Positions 19,976 through 34,535 are shown, numbered from the stretch's first letter. The stretch: DNA of 64,000 nt from Congeria kusceri (GCA_027627225.1 CM051038.1:44636343-44700342), one strand, 5' to 3'. Numbers and translations: made by a program. The notes: generated from the sequence alone by a model not told the origin.

Positions 19976-21010
19976 CAACGCCACAAAACCAGGTTTTCAA
20001 CATTTAAGATATTAATTTAAATAATTGTTCAATCCCAAGCTAGGTCTGCATGTAAGCTACATACATACAAAATTTCAGTGCAATATCTCCATTTAAACTC
20101 AATATTGAGCAGAAAACAGTTCTTTCTATTTTAAGTAACAGTGACCTTGACCTTGACCCAACTGGTTCCAAATGCAATCCCATGCTAGGACTGCATGTAA
20201 GCTACAAACATACAAAATTTCAGAACAATACCCACATAAAACTGAAGCTATTGAGAGGAAACAGTTTTTGTATTTTTAGAAACAGTGACCTTGATCTTTA
20301 CCCAACTGGTCCCAAATGGAATCTCAAGCTAGGTATACATGTAAGCTACCTACACACAAAAATTCTGCACAATATCTCCATCAAACTCAAGTTATTGAGC
20401 AGAAACCGTTTTTTCTATTTTAAGTAACAGTGACCTTGACATTGACCCGACTGGCCCCAAATGAACTCCCATGCTAGGTCGGCATATAAGCAACCTACAC
20501 ACAAACTTTCAGTGCAATACCTCCATCCAAACTCAAGTTATTTAACCATTTTTCTATTTTTAGTAGCAATTACCTTGACCTTACCTGACTGGACCCAAAT
20601 GCAATCCCAAGCTAGGTCTGCGTGTAATCTACATATGCACAACATTTCAATACAATACCTCCATCCAAACTCAAGTTATTGAAAGTAAGCCATTTTTCTA
20701 TTTTTAGTAACAGTGACCTTGACCTTTACCCGAAACGCCCCCAATACAATCCCACCCTAGGTCTCCATGCAAGCTTGCTACATCCTAAGTTTCATCAAGA
20801 TTGGTCCATGCAAACTAAAGTTATTGACCAGAAACCACCTGTTTGCTGTTTTTCTTTTTTAGTAACAGTGACCTTGACCCGACACGCCCGAAATACAATC
20901 CCAAGCTAGGTCTTCATGCAAGCTTACTATATCCCAAGTTTCATTACGATCGGTCAATGCAAACTAAAGTTATCGACCGGAAACCACCTGTTTACGCTGC
21001 CCGCACGGCC
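19976..21010. repeat. ~130-bp tandem repeat carrying TGACCTTGACC
   Basis: About eight units share 'agtaacagtgaccttgacc', 'caatcccaagctaggtctgc', 'caaaatttcagtgcaatac' and 'actcaagttattga'. Every unit includes a TGACCTTGA core. The family also appears as a fragment at 24300-24420. Confidence 0.85.
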
Positions 21011-21059
21011 GCCCGCCATACCCCAATCTAATAACCAGGATTTGGAACTTCGTTGAAAA

Positions 21060-23230
21060 CCTAGTTAATGAGTTTTAATGCAGCTGCAAAGTAATGTAGA
21101 GTATTGTCCGGAATAAAAAGTCCAACTTTCATTATGTAAAAAAGAAATAATCAAGAAATGATTGTTTCCTCTTGAAAAAAGTAATAAAAGTGTGTTTATA
21201 AAGGTACATGACATAATGGTTTACATGTACAACCTTATTATTATTTGGCAGTGCTAAAATAATTATTAAGTATCTTTTATTCCCCAGTATTAACCTTAAA
21301 CCACTATTGCCAAGAAAAGCCCAGTATTACCCGGGTTTGCCCAGTATTACCCGCCCGGGTCGGGCAATACTATAAAAACCGGGTTTTCTGCCAACCATGA
21401 CTTCAATACTGTAAAAAGTATCATCACTTTAATAATGTCAATGAAGAAATCAAATATTTCATTTGGATTTTAGAATATATTATACTAGCAGTACTTACAG
21501 TCGATGTGCATTATACATTATATTGTTATATAAATATGCTGATACTATTACTAGTAATGTCAATTGGCATGACATAAAACAGAAACTTTGATTGTGATAA
21601 CATATGAGCAAATTTATTTTCATAAATATGTTTATCTGAACAACCGAGTAAAGCAGTCAAATAAGCCAAATCCATTAAGACCTTCACCAGGAACGGGACT
21701 GCGATGCAGAAGAGCAATATTAGGCATAGAAATAAATGAAGAGAAAGGTGGTGCTGCTGCCGTTGTCTGCTCAAATTGTATTACATGCGCTTCTACCGCA
21801 TTCCAACATAATCGTGCACTTTTTAATTATACACTGTTGTTCGAGTTCATGATTAACAACTTGTTTGACTTTGATAAATAAATATTAATGAGAATATGCA
21901 ATAATATTGTGGTAGAAAAATTGTTAATAGAAAGATATGATTCATTGTCTAGTGAACTGATGTTTTATATGACATTTAACTGTGAATAGCTGATTTTATA
22001 ACGGCTGTTCAATTAATGTGACATTTTTAGCTTTCTAATCTCATGTTCATATTGTATGGTTTAGTCAAGCTTTTAGTGATGTGTGATCAGCCGAGATGTT
22101 TGATCAGCAGAGATATTTGATATTTTTAAATTGGATTAATGTGTTCTCAACTCGTCTGTTAGAATCATATTAACCATATGTACATGTTTATTTGCCAAGT
22201 AATAGTTTAATATTGTTTATTTTTTTATTTTCATAATTATTTTATATACAGCTAAAAAAATTAGAATAGCATGACTGTGTATTGTTACAAAATAACATCA
22301 ATAGTTTTCATATTGTAATGTATTACGAATCTGAAAAACAATAATGTATCTTGTATATGGCTGTGTCATTACCACATGCTTCTGCTAAATTTCTTATTTT
22401 GTACTAGTCTACCCATGGACGTGTATTTGAAAGTACTGCTATATAAACTTTGTAAAACGTTTTATGCAATAAACATTTGAACTAACTTTGCCCTTAAATA
22501 CAGCTATGTTAGTGTGCCCTAGCTAAAGGAACTTCAGCGTTTTATAGTACTGACTATGGCGCGCTACATTAAATTTATGTACATGTAAACGTTTCCAAAA
22601 TGCTTTGAGAACATCCCCAGTGTGAGCCAAAACTGCAGTAAATGAGACGAAACTGACGTAAACAGTTGGGTTATTAAAGCATGTAAACAAGTATGTAATC
22701 GTCTGTTTTCTTTCACAAACGGAGTTTAATTCAATATAGAATGAATTAATCTTCCATTTATTTAATAAAACTTTTAATATTATTGACCTTTTACAATACA
22801 TATGACGAAGTAACCAGCAAAAAACCACTGGAACCAAGGTCCAAGCAAAATCACAACATTACCATACAAATAAATAAACAAACACACTAGCATATAATTG
22901 TAAAACCTACCAAAATTAAACATATAAACAAACAAAATCGCTGTTGTTATTTTTTATTGACAATTACTACGTACTCCTGAAACTGGTGTTTGAAACTGGG
23001 TCGAATCATTTGAGGGACGAAAGAGCAGTTAACGCTTTCAAAGTTTCAGTACTCCGACTGCACACAAAATGATTCATGGCCGCGGTACTCGCAGTACTAA
23101 AGATGGATACATGATATTTCCGATGCATAAATTCGATGACATAAGCATAATTTAAAAAAAAATTACTTCGAGTTTGAAGAAATCGTAGCGGCAACATATC
23201 GGTGCACAGTGTGATATGACCCGGTCAATT
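21060..23230. other. AT-rich intergenic DNA, nothing recognised
   Basis: Frames of 60-104 codons occur on both strands but show no domain, splice pairing or codon bias that I can see. 'cccagtattacccg' is duplicated at about 21330-21355. Confidence 0.4.
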
Positions 23231-23261
23231 TGATCCTCTCAATATAATGACGAAAGCACAC

Positions 23262-23740
23262 TAAAGATGTTTTCACTTAATATAAGATCACATCGGCATG
23301 ATATATTGGTTCGTTGAATCAATATAAGGATGGTTTGACATAATATATTGACAAATGCACATCATATAATGACAGATTGACTTAATATAAGGTCACATCG
23401 GCATGATATATTAGTTCGTTTAATCAATATAACGATGGTTTGACATAATATATTGACAAATGCACATAATATAATGACATATTGACTTAATATAAGGTCA
23501 CATAGGCATGATATAGTGTCTTTTTGAATCAATATAAGGATGGTTTCACTTAATATATTGATAAATGGACATAATATAAAGACAGATAGACTTAATATAA
23601 GATCACATCGGCATGATATAATGTCTTGTTGAATCAATATAAGGACGTTCTCACTTAATATATTGATAAATGCACGTCGTATAATGATAGATTGACTTAA
23701 TATATTGACAAAGTGACTAAATATATTGCTATTTGGACAC
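23262..23740. repeat. ~105-bp tandem repeat, four units
   Basis: Units carry 'cttaatataaggtcacatcg', 'gcatgatatattggttcg' and 'aatcaatataaggatggttt'. 'tcacatcggcatgatat'-type landmarks lie near 23288, 23393, 23496 and 23603. The 127-codon minus-strand frame here is a product of the repeat. Confidence 0.8.
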
Positions 23741-24299
23741 AACAATGTTCATTTTGTACGTATAAGACAGTCAAGGCTTTCCACAAGGATACACCAACTA
23801 TTTTGTGACATCTGTATGCAATATCAGATACACATTTCAAGAACTACTAGATGACGAATTATTAAAGAAACGCCACTATGACCGTCACAATAAAGAATCC
23901 CAAAGCAGTCACCAAACGAAAACCTCTTCATGAACTGCGAATATCTTATTTTGTACCATCTGAAACGTGCATTATGATGCTGTAAAGTACAACAAAATTT
24001 GTGACAGGCAATAACCAAACAGGCCTAACAAAAAAAAGGTTTGTTTCTGGTTACATGCCCTTAACAAGCGTTGTCAGCGTCAGCCTTCAAAGAAGTGTTT
24101 TCACAGAAGGATTTGTGGCCCTTGTACTCTGCACTTCGGTATCATTATAAGAAGTATCAATCAGAATCCCATCAATAATAGTTACACTCCACACCAGAAA
24201 CGGGATGGACAGACAGACAGAAGGACGGACAACGTGATTACTAAATGCCCCCGTGCGCCCTTCGAAGTTTAAGATATACTTTAAAGTTAACTTTTCAAT

Positions 24300-24660
24300 T
24301 TGTTCTCATGTTATTGAGCAGAAAACTGTTTTTTCTATTTTTAGTAACAGTGACCTTGACATTTATCCCACCCAACACGCCCCCAAATACAATCCCAAAG
24401 TAAAGTAATGCTAATTAAAAAAGCACATATTTTTGACAAATTTCACACTAGAGTATCAAAATTGGCCTACAGGCTCATTTAAACATAGGGAATAAGTGTT
24501 TCAAGTTTTAATGAAACCTCTTAACCTATCCAAATAGCTTGTATGCAAAATTTTGAAGTGTAAACATGCCCATAATTTTTACAAATTTCAAACTAGAGTT
24601 ACCAAACTTGGCCTATAGGTTCATTTTAATATGGGGAATAAAAGTTTTAGGTTTATTCAA
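24300..24660. repeat. Repeat fragments
   Basis: It begins with one unit of the TGACCTTGAC repeat. Two diverged copies of a unit with 'acaaatttcacactagagt' and 'tttaacatagggaataagtg'-like text then follow in tandem. Confidence 0.55.
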
Positions 24661-24794
24661 CCTCCCCTAAGCCATTCCTGACAAACTAGCTAACCGAAAA
24701 ACTTGAACCTTGCCCGGACACCGATGCCAATGCCGGGGCAAGTAGAATAGCTTGCATGTTCTTCGAAAAGTCGAGCTAAAAAATGAAAATTTAA

Positions 24795-25050
24795 TAATAT
24801 GGTGGACTAACCTGATATATGGAGGACAATTTGGAAATAGAGTGGACAATACAGAATTATGGACAATTCGGAAATACAGTGGACGCATTGGAAATATGGA
24901 CACCCATTGGAAACACGGTGGACACATTACACATTGGAAATATAGTGGACAAATCAGAATTATGGTCTAAACATTGGAAATATGGACAATGTGGAAATAT
25001 GTTGGATGCATTGAAAATATTTTGTACACATCGGAAATATGTTGGCCAAA
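24795..25050. repeat. Short-period repeat of 'ggaaatatggtggacaaat'
   Basis: Irregular 15-30-bp repeats of GGAAATA(T/C) and GTGGACA fill the stretch. The frames across it are low complexity. Confidence 0.65.
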
Positions 25051-25554
25051 TTGGACAAATGATGACCACGATGGTTTACCACATGCTTAGGCATGACATC
25101 ATTTACAATCAACTAAACTTACCGTCAACCGACTTGGCGTGATTGGTTTGACGCCGGCACACATATGTCATGGACGCACATTCTTCATGGACAGACCAAC
25201 TAGTCAACCTGTGTGAAATCTATTTGTCTTTCCAAAAATTGGATTGGCAATATTCTCTTAACTTAACCTTCAATAATGATCTTTGGAATCAAATTAAAAT
25301 CAGTTGAAATTCAGATTAGGAAACAAAATTTATGTGTAGCATTTATTCTCATTTTACTTCCAAATCAAAAAGGCAGTTTTCCCAACAGATTCATGCTATA
25401 AAAGTTTGGTACATGTTGCTCCTGCCATGGCAATGATCATGTTCCCAAAGCTATTTTTAACTTGAAGTTTGAAATGACAATAAAAGGAATTTTGTCTACT
25501 GAAAACAGTTTCATAGGAAATTTGTTCAATGCAAAACTGTGCACATTGGACGAC

Positions 25555-25790
25555 AATATACATCGGACAGCCACTGACCACAACATAGTACAGACTTGAT
25601 CAGTATGGGCTCCAGTGATAGAAAAAGGACTAAATTTGAAATTGCAGGCATCAGACTACTCAACAATACACAACGGACAACCACTGACCACAACATAGAT
25701 CAAGCTTGAGCAGTATGGGCCCAAGAGTGATGGAAAAAGGACTAAATTTTAAATAGCAGGCATCTGACTACTCAACGATTAAATTGGAGA
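25555..25790. repeat. Two-copy ~115-bp direct repeat
   Basis: 'agccactgaccacaacatag', 'cagtatgggc', 'aaaaaggactaaattt' and 'gactactcaac' occur in the same order twice. Confidence 0.75.
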
Positions 25791-26981
25791 ATGATTGGAG
25801 AATGTATTTTCCGACACTGTAATGTAAAATGCTAAGATTTTCAACTTCAAGTCTTACTGATCTGAACTCACTTTGAAAACTAAACAAATGGCCAAATACA
25901 TAAATAATCTTACCTGAAACAAATGTCTGCAGTCATTCTTCACACTTCTGCCACACCTCCATGAAGAATGCCACAAAGTCTTTGGTGGCTTGAACTCTGT
26001 TGGATCATCCCATCCACTTTGGTTTCCATGGCAACCACTGGTAGATGCAGGATGTTCACATTTCCACTCTGTAGAAAATGTGCATTTTTTTTTATTCTGG
26101 ACAGGTGACGGCTGGCAACATTTTTTGCATCATCAAGACACAAACAATATGGTACATGGTTTCCATAGCAACCATTTGCAGTCACTATGATGATTGGTCA
26201 CATTTAGTTTACCCTCTATAAACCCTGGATGGACACAGAGGGACCCCTAAATCTGCATCATTACGTGGCCCAAAGGCATTAATAGAAATATGCAAGCAGC
26301 TTGTTTGGTTCTAGGAGTAGGAGCACAACAATATTACCGTTTCTGAACGAACTACAAACGTTAGTAATCATAGGTGAACCAAATTTTTAATAAAATACAA
26401 ATTAAGATATTGGTCTCAAGTTGTTTATATAATTATAATAATCCAAATTATCTGTGGTAAATATTAAATACATCATTCAGAAATGAAAATTATGCAACTA
26501 AAGATTCATAAAATACAACATAGCTGTCACCAAAACGACTAAAAGGATTAAATAAAGTTCAACATACAATGCAGAAATGGTTTTCTACCCTCTGATAAAA
26601 TAGCGCGCACAGCATTTCCACAAATTTCCGTCGTCCACACCTGCTCTCTCCAACAGCTGCGCCAACTGACTGGTTTTGGCGGCAAATTTTCCCGCTTTAC
26701 GCATGGCTGCACAGCAACGCGCACGTGACATCCCGAGGACGAGATTTGCTCTTCCGAAGGCTGAAATTTTCAAATGGCCTAGTGAAAAATGTGATTCCGA
26801 ACATTGCCGAGTATTTGTCCGGTGTACACATGTATGCTAGTTGTCGTGTAATTTGCGATTTGTGAACGAGGTCATTGCATACATTTTGAAAAGCCACTCT
26901 CGCGAATCACGTGCACAACCCTATTATACTGACAGCGCGAAGCGTGTTTGTCCAATAAATTCAAGACGCATAATACAAGAG
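25791..26981. other. Non-coding DNA, nothing recognised
   Basis: Two imperfect copies of 'tttccatggcaaccac'/'tttccatagcaaccatt' face 'acaaacaatatggtacatgg'. GC rises near 26600-26960, but I see no convincing exon or promoter. Confidence 0.35.
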
Positions 26982-27561
26982 AATATAAGCAGTGGCGTAG
27001 CTAGGCGATTTTCGTGTTGTACGCCCGGGCATAAGGTCAAGATACGAAGTTCGGAGATTGTCAAAGACATTTATGCTTTAACGTTTATAAATTTATATGA
27101 CTATTTTAATTATGCCGATATATGTGAAAGTATAAACCGATAACTATAAAACAACACGTTCTTGCTCTAACCTTCATCAAATTCATTTACTTTACAGGTC
27201 TTCAAACAAAATAGTTATAAACAAATGCGTATAACATGGGTTTTAACTATATGCCTTCACGTCCGTTGCTTAAAGTGGCTCACTACAACGTAGTTTAAGT
27301 TTCAATTATGTCTGTCATCACTTTTAATAGAACTCCATTTTACAACGTTTGACGGCCGCAAATGTATTAAATGACTTTTTCAATGTCAATAGCTTTCTCC
27401 CTATGTATGTGTATTATTGCAAGGCTTGAAAGCCTGACAGTACATGGTTGATCGCAGGTACGTTTACAACCTCAACATGCAGCGGAACGACCGCTCGCAC
27501 GTTGCACGTTGGCGTTTAAGAAACGCCTTTAAACGTGTGAAATTCATAGCTGACTACATTT

Positions 27562-27759
<198 letters not shown>

Positions 27760-28734
27760 TTACATCAATAATTATATATATTTGTTATTTACCAAAATGT
27801 AATTGTCTCCTTTTAAAGTGAATGTCATTAAATAACTCACACGTGCTTATCGGTTGTATTTGTAAATGTATTATGCACTGTGTATTTTCTCCATTAATAC
27901 GAACGAACGGACGAACAGGTCTTTTACACCAACTATTGTCAAAAGATACTCTTATGATTGCGTTGCAAACCAATAAGGCATCTGATGCCGACATTGCGTC
28001 ACTTACGTTTCGCTGACGTGTGGTGACTTGAAAGTATTAAATCGCTCGGAAATGGTCACCAGTTTTTGCCACCTCTCTACTGTATCACATACATGTATTA
28101 AATATCGTCTTATAAATGTATACAACAAAATGAAATTTGGTGTGATTGCTATTGTAACATTGCACAAAATGTTTGTCAATTTAGATCTTTGGAAACTAAA
28201 CTATCTATTAAAACAATTCTGTTTAAGCTCAAAAGAAGGCATTGATTTGATTTAAATTTCAACTTTAAAATCACATACTTGGTATAAATGTCTTTAATGT
28301 GGTATTTCCTGTGCCAATTTTTTATTGCTGTTGAGATCATTATATATATATTCTGAAATATTTAGAAAACAAAACAATAATATAACATCCCCGAAGTTAT
28401 ATATACCCACTGTCTATATTTTATCACTTAAGAATTGGTATCGAGCTAGAACGGGTATGTTTTACTAAGTACTTTTTGTATTGAACGAATATGAGCGAGC
28501 GAAGCGAGCGAAAAACAATAGCATATTGAGCCAGTTTGTACCGTTTTGCCATCCCAAGAAAGCTAAAATATTCAGATACTGACTTTAATAATCGGCTTGA
28601 GTCTATTTCTATTTGTGTCAAAAGGCACATTTCGTAAATGAAAAAAATGTCTTATAATCGATCTCTTAATAAGGAATTAAATCATTTTACCCTTAACCCC
28701 CTTAACATTCGATTTTTATTGCATTTTAGGTCAT

Positions 28735-30242
28735 TTATTTTTTTGGCGTAGCTGTCTAAGATCACTTTTGACCTAGATTTCTTGCGATAAATATGCAGCG
28801 GGAAAATTGAAAGCCAATAGAATTTGGCACATTTTCTAATTTTAGGGAATGCAAACTTCAAACAATGGTTTAACGTATACCAATAACTGTTGTATACCGG
28901 TACTTTTGGGGATTACAAATTTACATAATTGTTTACATACGCGGTTAAAATGAAGGTATAAACATATATCCTCGACATATACTCTGGAACTGAGGCTAAT
29001 TATGAACGTATTTTCTCATTGTATGCCATAAACAGAATGATATATCCATTCACGTAACGAAATAACTATTTTGTTAAGCCAACATTTATATAAGCGGTAC
29101 GCTCTATAAATAGAGAGTGTGCAATGTTCCCATTTATAAATCTCATTCACAGAGTTGCCGTTCCACGTAGCCCATCGATTCTAGCGAGTTCATCGCATAC
29201 CACAAAAAGTAGTGGCATTCTAAAAATAGCGCGCGTAGCTAGCAACCATTGTATAGCTGTGTTAATATACTCGTACATGCATCAATAATAGCGTTCAGAG
29301 AATCATAAACCTAAAAATTTCAATCAATGGGGAATTTATATTTATAAACTTACTGTTAATTTGAAATAAAATTGTGGTTACGATTTATTAACGATTATTT
29401 ATAATTGCATCTTTCTATCAACTCCTCCAGTCGATGTTATTTAATCTGTAAAAAGATGCTACATTTTCTATGGATAAAATGTTATGAAAGAAGATTCAGA
29501 ATACGTCGAATTGTTATTCGCGTAGCATGAATACACAATTTGCAAAACTAATTATACACATGAACCCTTGACATATCATATTTCTACTGATATAATTTAA
29601 AATCGTCATAGTCTAATGAATTTTTATGTTTGCGTTATCAAACATAAAGTCTTAACATTTCAAAAATCACTGAATGTTCCCTGACTATTGCTTTTTATTG
29701 GGATACACAGTATAAATGCTTATTTGACTTCAAATCGTTATTATATTAGATAACTAACATGAATGGTATATTACCGGTACTATACATACTTATATAGACT
29801 CGTCTGATACATAATAATTTTAATTCATTCCCGAAATTATTTTCTTACATTGTTAATTTGTTAAATTGGCTTGACAAATTCAGATAACAGTTATGTTAAC
29901 CTAAATTATTTTGGTTATTCATATATCACTGGTGGAAACATGAGCTGTGTGATTGGTTTATTCACGGCATAGATATTAAGGATAATTTTATTTAATTTTT
30001 AAATTAATAAATTTATCTCAAATACACTTTTGGGTCCGAGAAGTTTTCTTATAGTGTCCGAAAAATCTGGGGTCCAATAAGTCTCCTAATATTGGTGGGG
30101 ACCAAAAAATCTGGGGTCTGAGAAGTCACGTAACCGATCATCTTGGCCGTCGGTTTAGGTAATTTTTAAATGACATCTCAATATTAATTTCAACGCCGAT
30201 TGTCTTTTTAAAGACATTTCTCGTTTCAAATTTGACAAAAAT
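28735..30242. repeat. Dispersed repeat family R1, copy 1
   Basis: It starts 'ggcgtagctgtctaagatca' and includes 'ggaatgcaaacttcaaacaa', 'cataaacagaatgatatatcc' and 'ttgccgttcca'. Near-complete inverted homology exists at 52958-54416, and an internally deleted copy at 60124-61031. Confidence 0.8.
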
Positions 30243-30299
30243 GTGTAGACCCGGGCCTACAAGGCCTACATGTAGCTACGCCACTGAATATAAGATAAT

Positions 30300-31430
30300 A
30301 ATTCTTCTTCTTCATATTAAAGTGCTTGGGCAATTTGCCAAAGTGTCATAAATAGCTAATGATGTTGGCAACTAAATTTGTAAACTTGTATAATCGCATG
30401 TTGGTGACCGCATTTATCACAGGATCACGAATTTGTAACAAAACTATGATACGAATGCTATAAAAAAAAAATTATACAAAAACAGTACTCTTTTCACGCT
30501 GAAACCTGACCAGCCCGCCACGGTATCCGGACATCGGTTCCTACGGATATTTGTTCCTATGCTATTTTGACCTAGACAGACATTGGTTCCTACATGATTA
30601 TGACACCCCGAACACTCGTTTCTACACTATTTTGACTGTTCGTACCTGCAACATTCTGAAAATCCGGACATTCGTTCCTACATTATTTTGTCTCCCGGAC
30701 ACACCACCCTCGGTGACACCCGCGATACTTTCCCAGATTGAAAAAAAAAATCAATTAATGTTTCTCACGTGCGTATTTTACCGAATTCTGTCATGTTTTA
30801 TCCTGCTAGTACTCGGTATTTGCAAACGTATTATCAGAGACCGAGGCTATTTACTAGGAGCCTACTATTTATTAGTAGGTACCTACTAATACTTTACATG
30901 TAGTTGGAACCTACTTTTAAATAATCTGAAGTTCCACCTAATTAAATGGTAGTCACCAACTAAATAACGACCCATAGACCATTTAATAATCCGTATGTAC
31001 CTACTAAATTATTGCTTTTTATGTGCGGATTTGGAACCTCTTGGACCAAAACAGTTAACCATTTATCATTATTTATTGACATAGCTTCTCTCACTTTCAT
31101 GATAGGTACCGATCTATCTTTCACTGAAAGTCGCTTTGTACATACATCGTGAAAAGAACAGAACAGAAACTAACAGAAAAATCGTATTTTTTAACAAATT
31201 ACATAATAATATACACATTATGTGTAATTAATGCATAATTCTCTACTGGCATCACTAAAAGCGACATATTGTGGTGGTCGCCAGTAAATTATTATCATCA
31301 ATGTCATGCTGTAGTTATTTCCCTTTACTAGTTTTTGTTCTGAGTGAATTTAACTACTAGAGTATTGTTCTTGCTCAAAGTGTGGCTACTTTCTTTTTTC
31401 TTAATATTGCAATAATACATGTGTATATGG
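30300..31430. other. Non-coding DNA, nothing recognised
   Basis: It contains a low-level repeat of 'cggacattcgttcctac' at about 30525-30690 and 'cctactattt/acctacta' words at 30860-31010. No gene is supported. Confidence 0.4.
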
Positions 31431-31501
31431 AGGGTTTAGCGTGAAACTATTGTATCTTATATAGAAATGTCAAGCAGATACAACAGTTTCATCACAACCC
31501 T
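31431..31501. repeat. Foldback hairpin H1, copy 1
   Basis: Arms GTGAAACTATTGTATCT and AGATACAACAGTTTCAT pair across an 18-nt loop, extended by AGGGTTT and AACCCT. The same structure recurs at 49578-49650. It is either a tiny MITE or a pre-microRNA-like hairpin. Confidence 0.7.
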
Positions 31502-31860
31502 CGATATATTAAATGAATTTATCCTACCAAATGTTATCATTATCAAAAATATAAAATGTCAGAGAAATGTTCGCACAGGCAGTTACGCCATATGATAACT
31601 GCATAATCCACACGCATGTCGCGTCTCGTTATGTTGACGATTCGTGCAACACGTATGTTTATACTGTAACGACATAATTATAAGAGTATAAACATTCCGG
31701 TGATATATAGGGAAATATCAGTGAAATAACATTGGTAAATCACTGTTTTAAAACAATGAAAATTACCACGTGATAATGGAACTTCTTTTTTACCGGGTTG
31801 TCGGAAAATGCGAAAATAACACATTTTAAGCATTCACACAAAAAAAAGAAAAAAAAAAAT

Positions 31861-32001
31861 GTTGGATTCGGTAGAATATCGATTTTTGATTCACGAGTGA
31901 CCATAGACAAAAATATATTTTCATTCGTGGCTGTGCCTCTTTGGAAAACATAACTTTCTATAATCACTCGTGAATTAAAAACGATATTCTACCGAAACCA
32001 A
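31861..32001. repeat. Foldback with ~39-bp arms
   Basis: The arm at 31861-31900 (TCGGTAGAATATCGATTTTT and TTCACGAGTGA within it) is the near-perfect reverse complement of 31964-32001, with about 63 nt between. It looks like a MITE or snap-back element. Confidence 0.8.
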
Positions 32002-32318
32002 CAAATATCCTAGATATACAATAGTTTGATAAAGATTGATACACTGATGATATCTTCATCTTTGACACTGCATTAAGATTTGCTTGTGAAATACTGCCAA
32101 TCCAAGTACATCTCATCAAGGCACCAACTAATTTCAGGGGCTAGCGAAATATTCAACTCACTAGCACGGGCGGTTCCAGGATTTCAGGTTGGGGGGGGGG
32201 GGCGTAAACTTTTGATCCTGCAGTTCTAATCACTTTATGTTGTCTGTGTGTCTGCAGTGATCAGCTTCATATCCGTATAAAAGATATATGATAAATCTAT
32301 CTCATCGTCATCATTATC

Positions 32319-32337
32319 ATCATCATCGTCGTCGTCG

Positions 32338-32374
<37 letters not shown>
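32319..32374. repeat. (ATC)n trinucleotide repeat
   Basis: TCATCATCATCGTCGTCGTC followed by about 12 pure ATC units. It translates as a false poly-His tract. Confidence 0.92.
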
Positions 32375-32599
32375 GAAATGCACTTTGTTTCACTGAATAA
32401 ATTAATACTTCACCGTATTATGTTCGAAAGACATGTTGGTTCATCTGTATGTCATGAACCTGTTTTGCAAGTAAATTGCCCTTGTTTGATATGCATGTCG
32501 ACTAAATACGTATCTGACATTCAATGTTATATATATATATCAGGAACATCTTTAAACATGTAAAATCCATAGCTGACTAAATTCAAACACGCACGCATC

Positions 32600-33380
32600 G
32601 ACAATTATTTGTATTATTCATTTACCTCTTCATTGATCTCTTTTCGAAATGAATGTCATTTAAATAACTCACACGCTCACAGTCATGCTCATCAATTGTC
32701 TTCAAATGTGCTATGTACTGTTTTGTTTTCATCGAACCGAATTAATGGACAGACATACGAGCATGTTTTTTTACAAAGTATTGTGAAAGGTACTAGTATG
32801 ATTGCGTTGTGCAATCATACGGCAAGTGAAGCCGACGTTGTGTCAATTTCGCTCACTTATGGTGCCGGATATTTTATGGTGCCGGATAAAATGAAATCGC
32901 CAGGAATTGAGCCGACGTTGTGGACACCCCCTACTTTATCACTTCATTAATTTCGTATGAATGCATAAAACAATATGAAATTGAGTATGATTGTTTATGG
33001 AGCAATGAACAAGAAGTTCGTCGATTTAGATTTTTGGGAACTAAACTATTTACATGTATTTAGACAAATATGTTTAAACCCTAAAGTAGTAATTGATTTT
33101 ACTTTAATTTCAACTTTAAATAAGATTTATTCGAAAATTATAAACGTCTCTTATGTGGTATCCTGTGCCAACGGTGTATTGCATCTGACATCTTACCATA
33201 TTATATGAATTTAAAAAAAGAAAACATTATCATTTACAAATATGGTATATATACTTAATGTTTATAGTTTATCGTTTTCGATGAACTTTCGCAATTACTG
33301 AATTTTATGAGTATCTTTTACCAAATTGAGCAAGCGAAGCGAGCGAAACAATTTTTAGCATATATTTCCAGTATGGACCG
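32600..33380. repeat. Diverged copy of hAT interior (27790-28520)
   Basis: Shared phrases in order include 'gaatgtcattaaataactca', 'atgattgcgttg', 'gccgac.ttg.gtca' and 'gcgaagcgagcgaaa'. The copy lacks recognisable ends. Confidence 0.6.
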
Positions 33381-33389
33381 TTTTATATA

Positions 33390-33418
33390 TGCCCATATAT
33401 GTATAGTCCGGGAGTTTT

Positions 33419-33450
<32 letters not shown>

Positions 33451-34276
33451 GCACAAATATATAGGTCGGTAGGGATTTAAACCCCCCCCCCCTCTAATTC
33501 CTAATCCTAGCCGCACTTGATCACCAGGGGATCGGGCAGGCGTCTGCCGGGAGACACCCCGGCGCCCGACAGATACACGTACAAATTATTTTGACCCAGT
33601 ACCCAGTCGATGTATAGGATTTCCGGGCGGACATAGGCGGCACATCGGTTGATCTGTTGGCGATGGCTAGCGGAATTAATTTGAACTCTTCGCCATGATA
33701 AAAGAAACTCAACACTGGCCAGATGCCCCAAAATGACCCAGCAGTCGGCAGGTGACCGAAAGATGTCCGAAATTGTCTAGAAATACACCAGTAACTAGTG
33801 CTGGGGTATTAGCGTTGCCGCAATTGTTCGATCATTTATTGTAACAACAAAATCAACCATAAAGTCGTAGAATGATCAATAATGATCAAGGAACTTTATT
33901 TTATTTAATATAGATCTAATTTTCTATATATACTTGATGTAATACACGCGGTGTGATTTATTATTAAGTAATCCACTTTCAATAATTATGTACATATGTC
34001 TATATAAATGTAGATAGCCACTTACAGGGACCAGTTCACAGAAAACTTTTTGTCACAGATTCCAAATCTAAAAGAATAGTGTATATAAAGGAGCGAAGTA
34101 ACACTCTGGACATATAAAAATACTGTAAACAGTTTCGTTAATGAGTAACCATCAGTTGAAAATGGTAAAATTATAAAGCAAGATGGAATAGTTTTTAGTG
34201 TTTCTATTGTTTTCGTTAAAATCGTTGTGAACACGTGGATCACCTACATAAAGTAAAAAATTTAAGACTAAACATG
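33390..34276. other. Non-coding DNA with G and C runs
   Basis: A TG microsatellite and G-run at 33420-33450 and a C-run near 33482 precede a GC-rich stretch to 33780. The two overlapping minus-strand frames there have no domain I know. Confidence 0.4.
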
Positions 34277-34361
34277 TCACTCGGAATGGCCGAGTGATTA
34301 AGACGATAGCCTTTTAATCCGAAGGTCAGGGGTTCGAACCCCGGTGGGAGCAACTTTTTTA
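34277..34361 (+). tRNA. tRNA-like sequence (degenerate or SINE head)
   Basis: An A box (TGGCCGAGTGATTAAG) and a perfect B box (GGTTCGAACCC) lie at the right distance, with a T6 polymerase III terminator directly after. The acceptor stem has about three mismatches and the D and T stems are imperfect. The anticodon loop around CCTTTTAATCC cannot be closed cleanly. I take it as a tRNA pseudogene or SINE head, not a working tRNA. Confidence 0.5.
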
Positions 34362-34535
34362 TATTTTCATTTTTTATCCATTTCTTAATATTATACTCGA
34401 GCTCGTTTGTTCCAATGCTTAAATCTGCCAAGTTAAGACATTGAATGGCATACTTACAAAACTGCAAAACTCTGTGAACACGTCCTAGTGAAAGTGTCGG
34501 CAGTTTCAAGTAAACAGTCTAAAAAACGGGTGTAG

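Noticed and set aside
34277..34361. A functional tRNA gene
   Set aside because: Acceptor, D and T stems each carry mismatches and no proper 7-nt anticodon loop forms.
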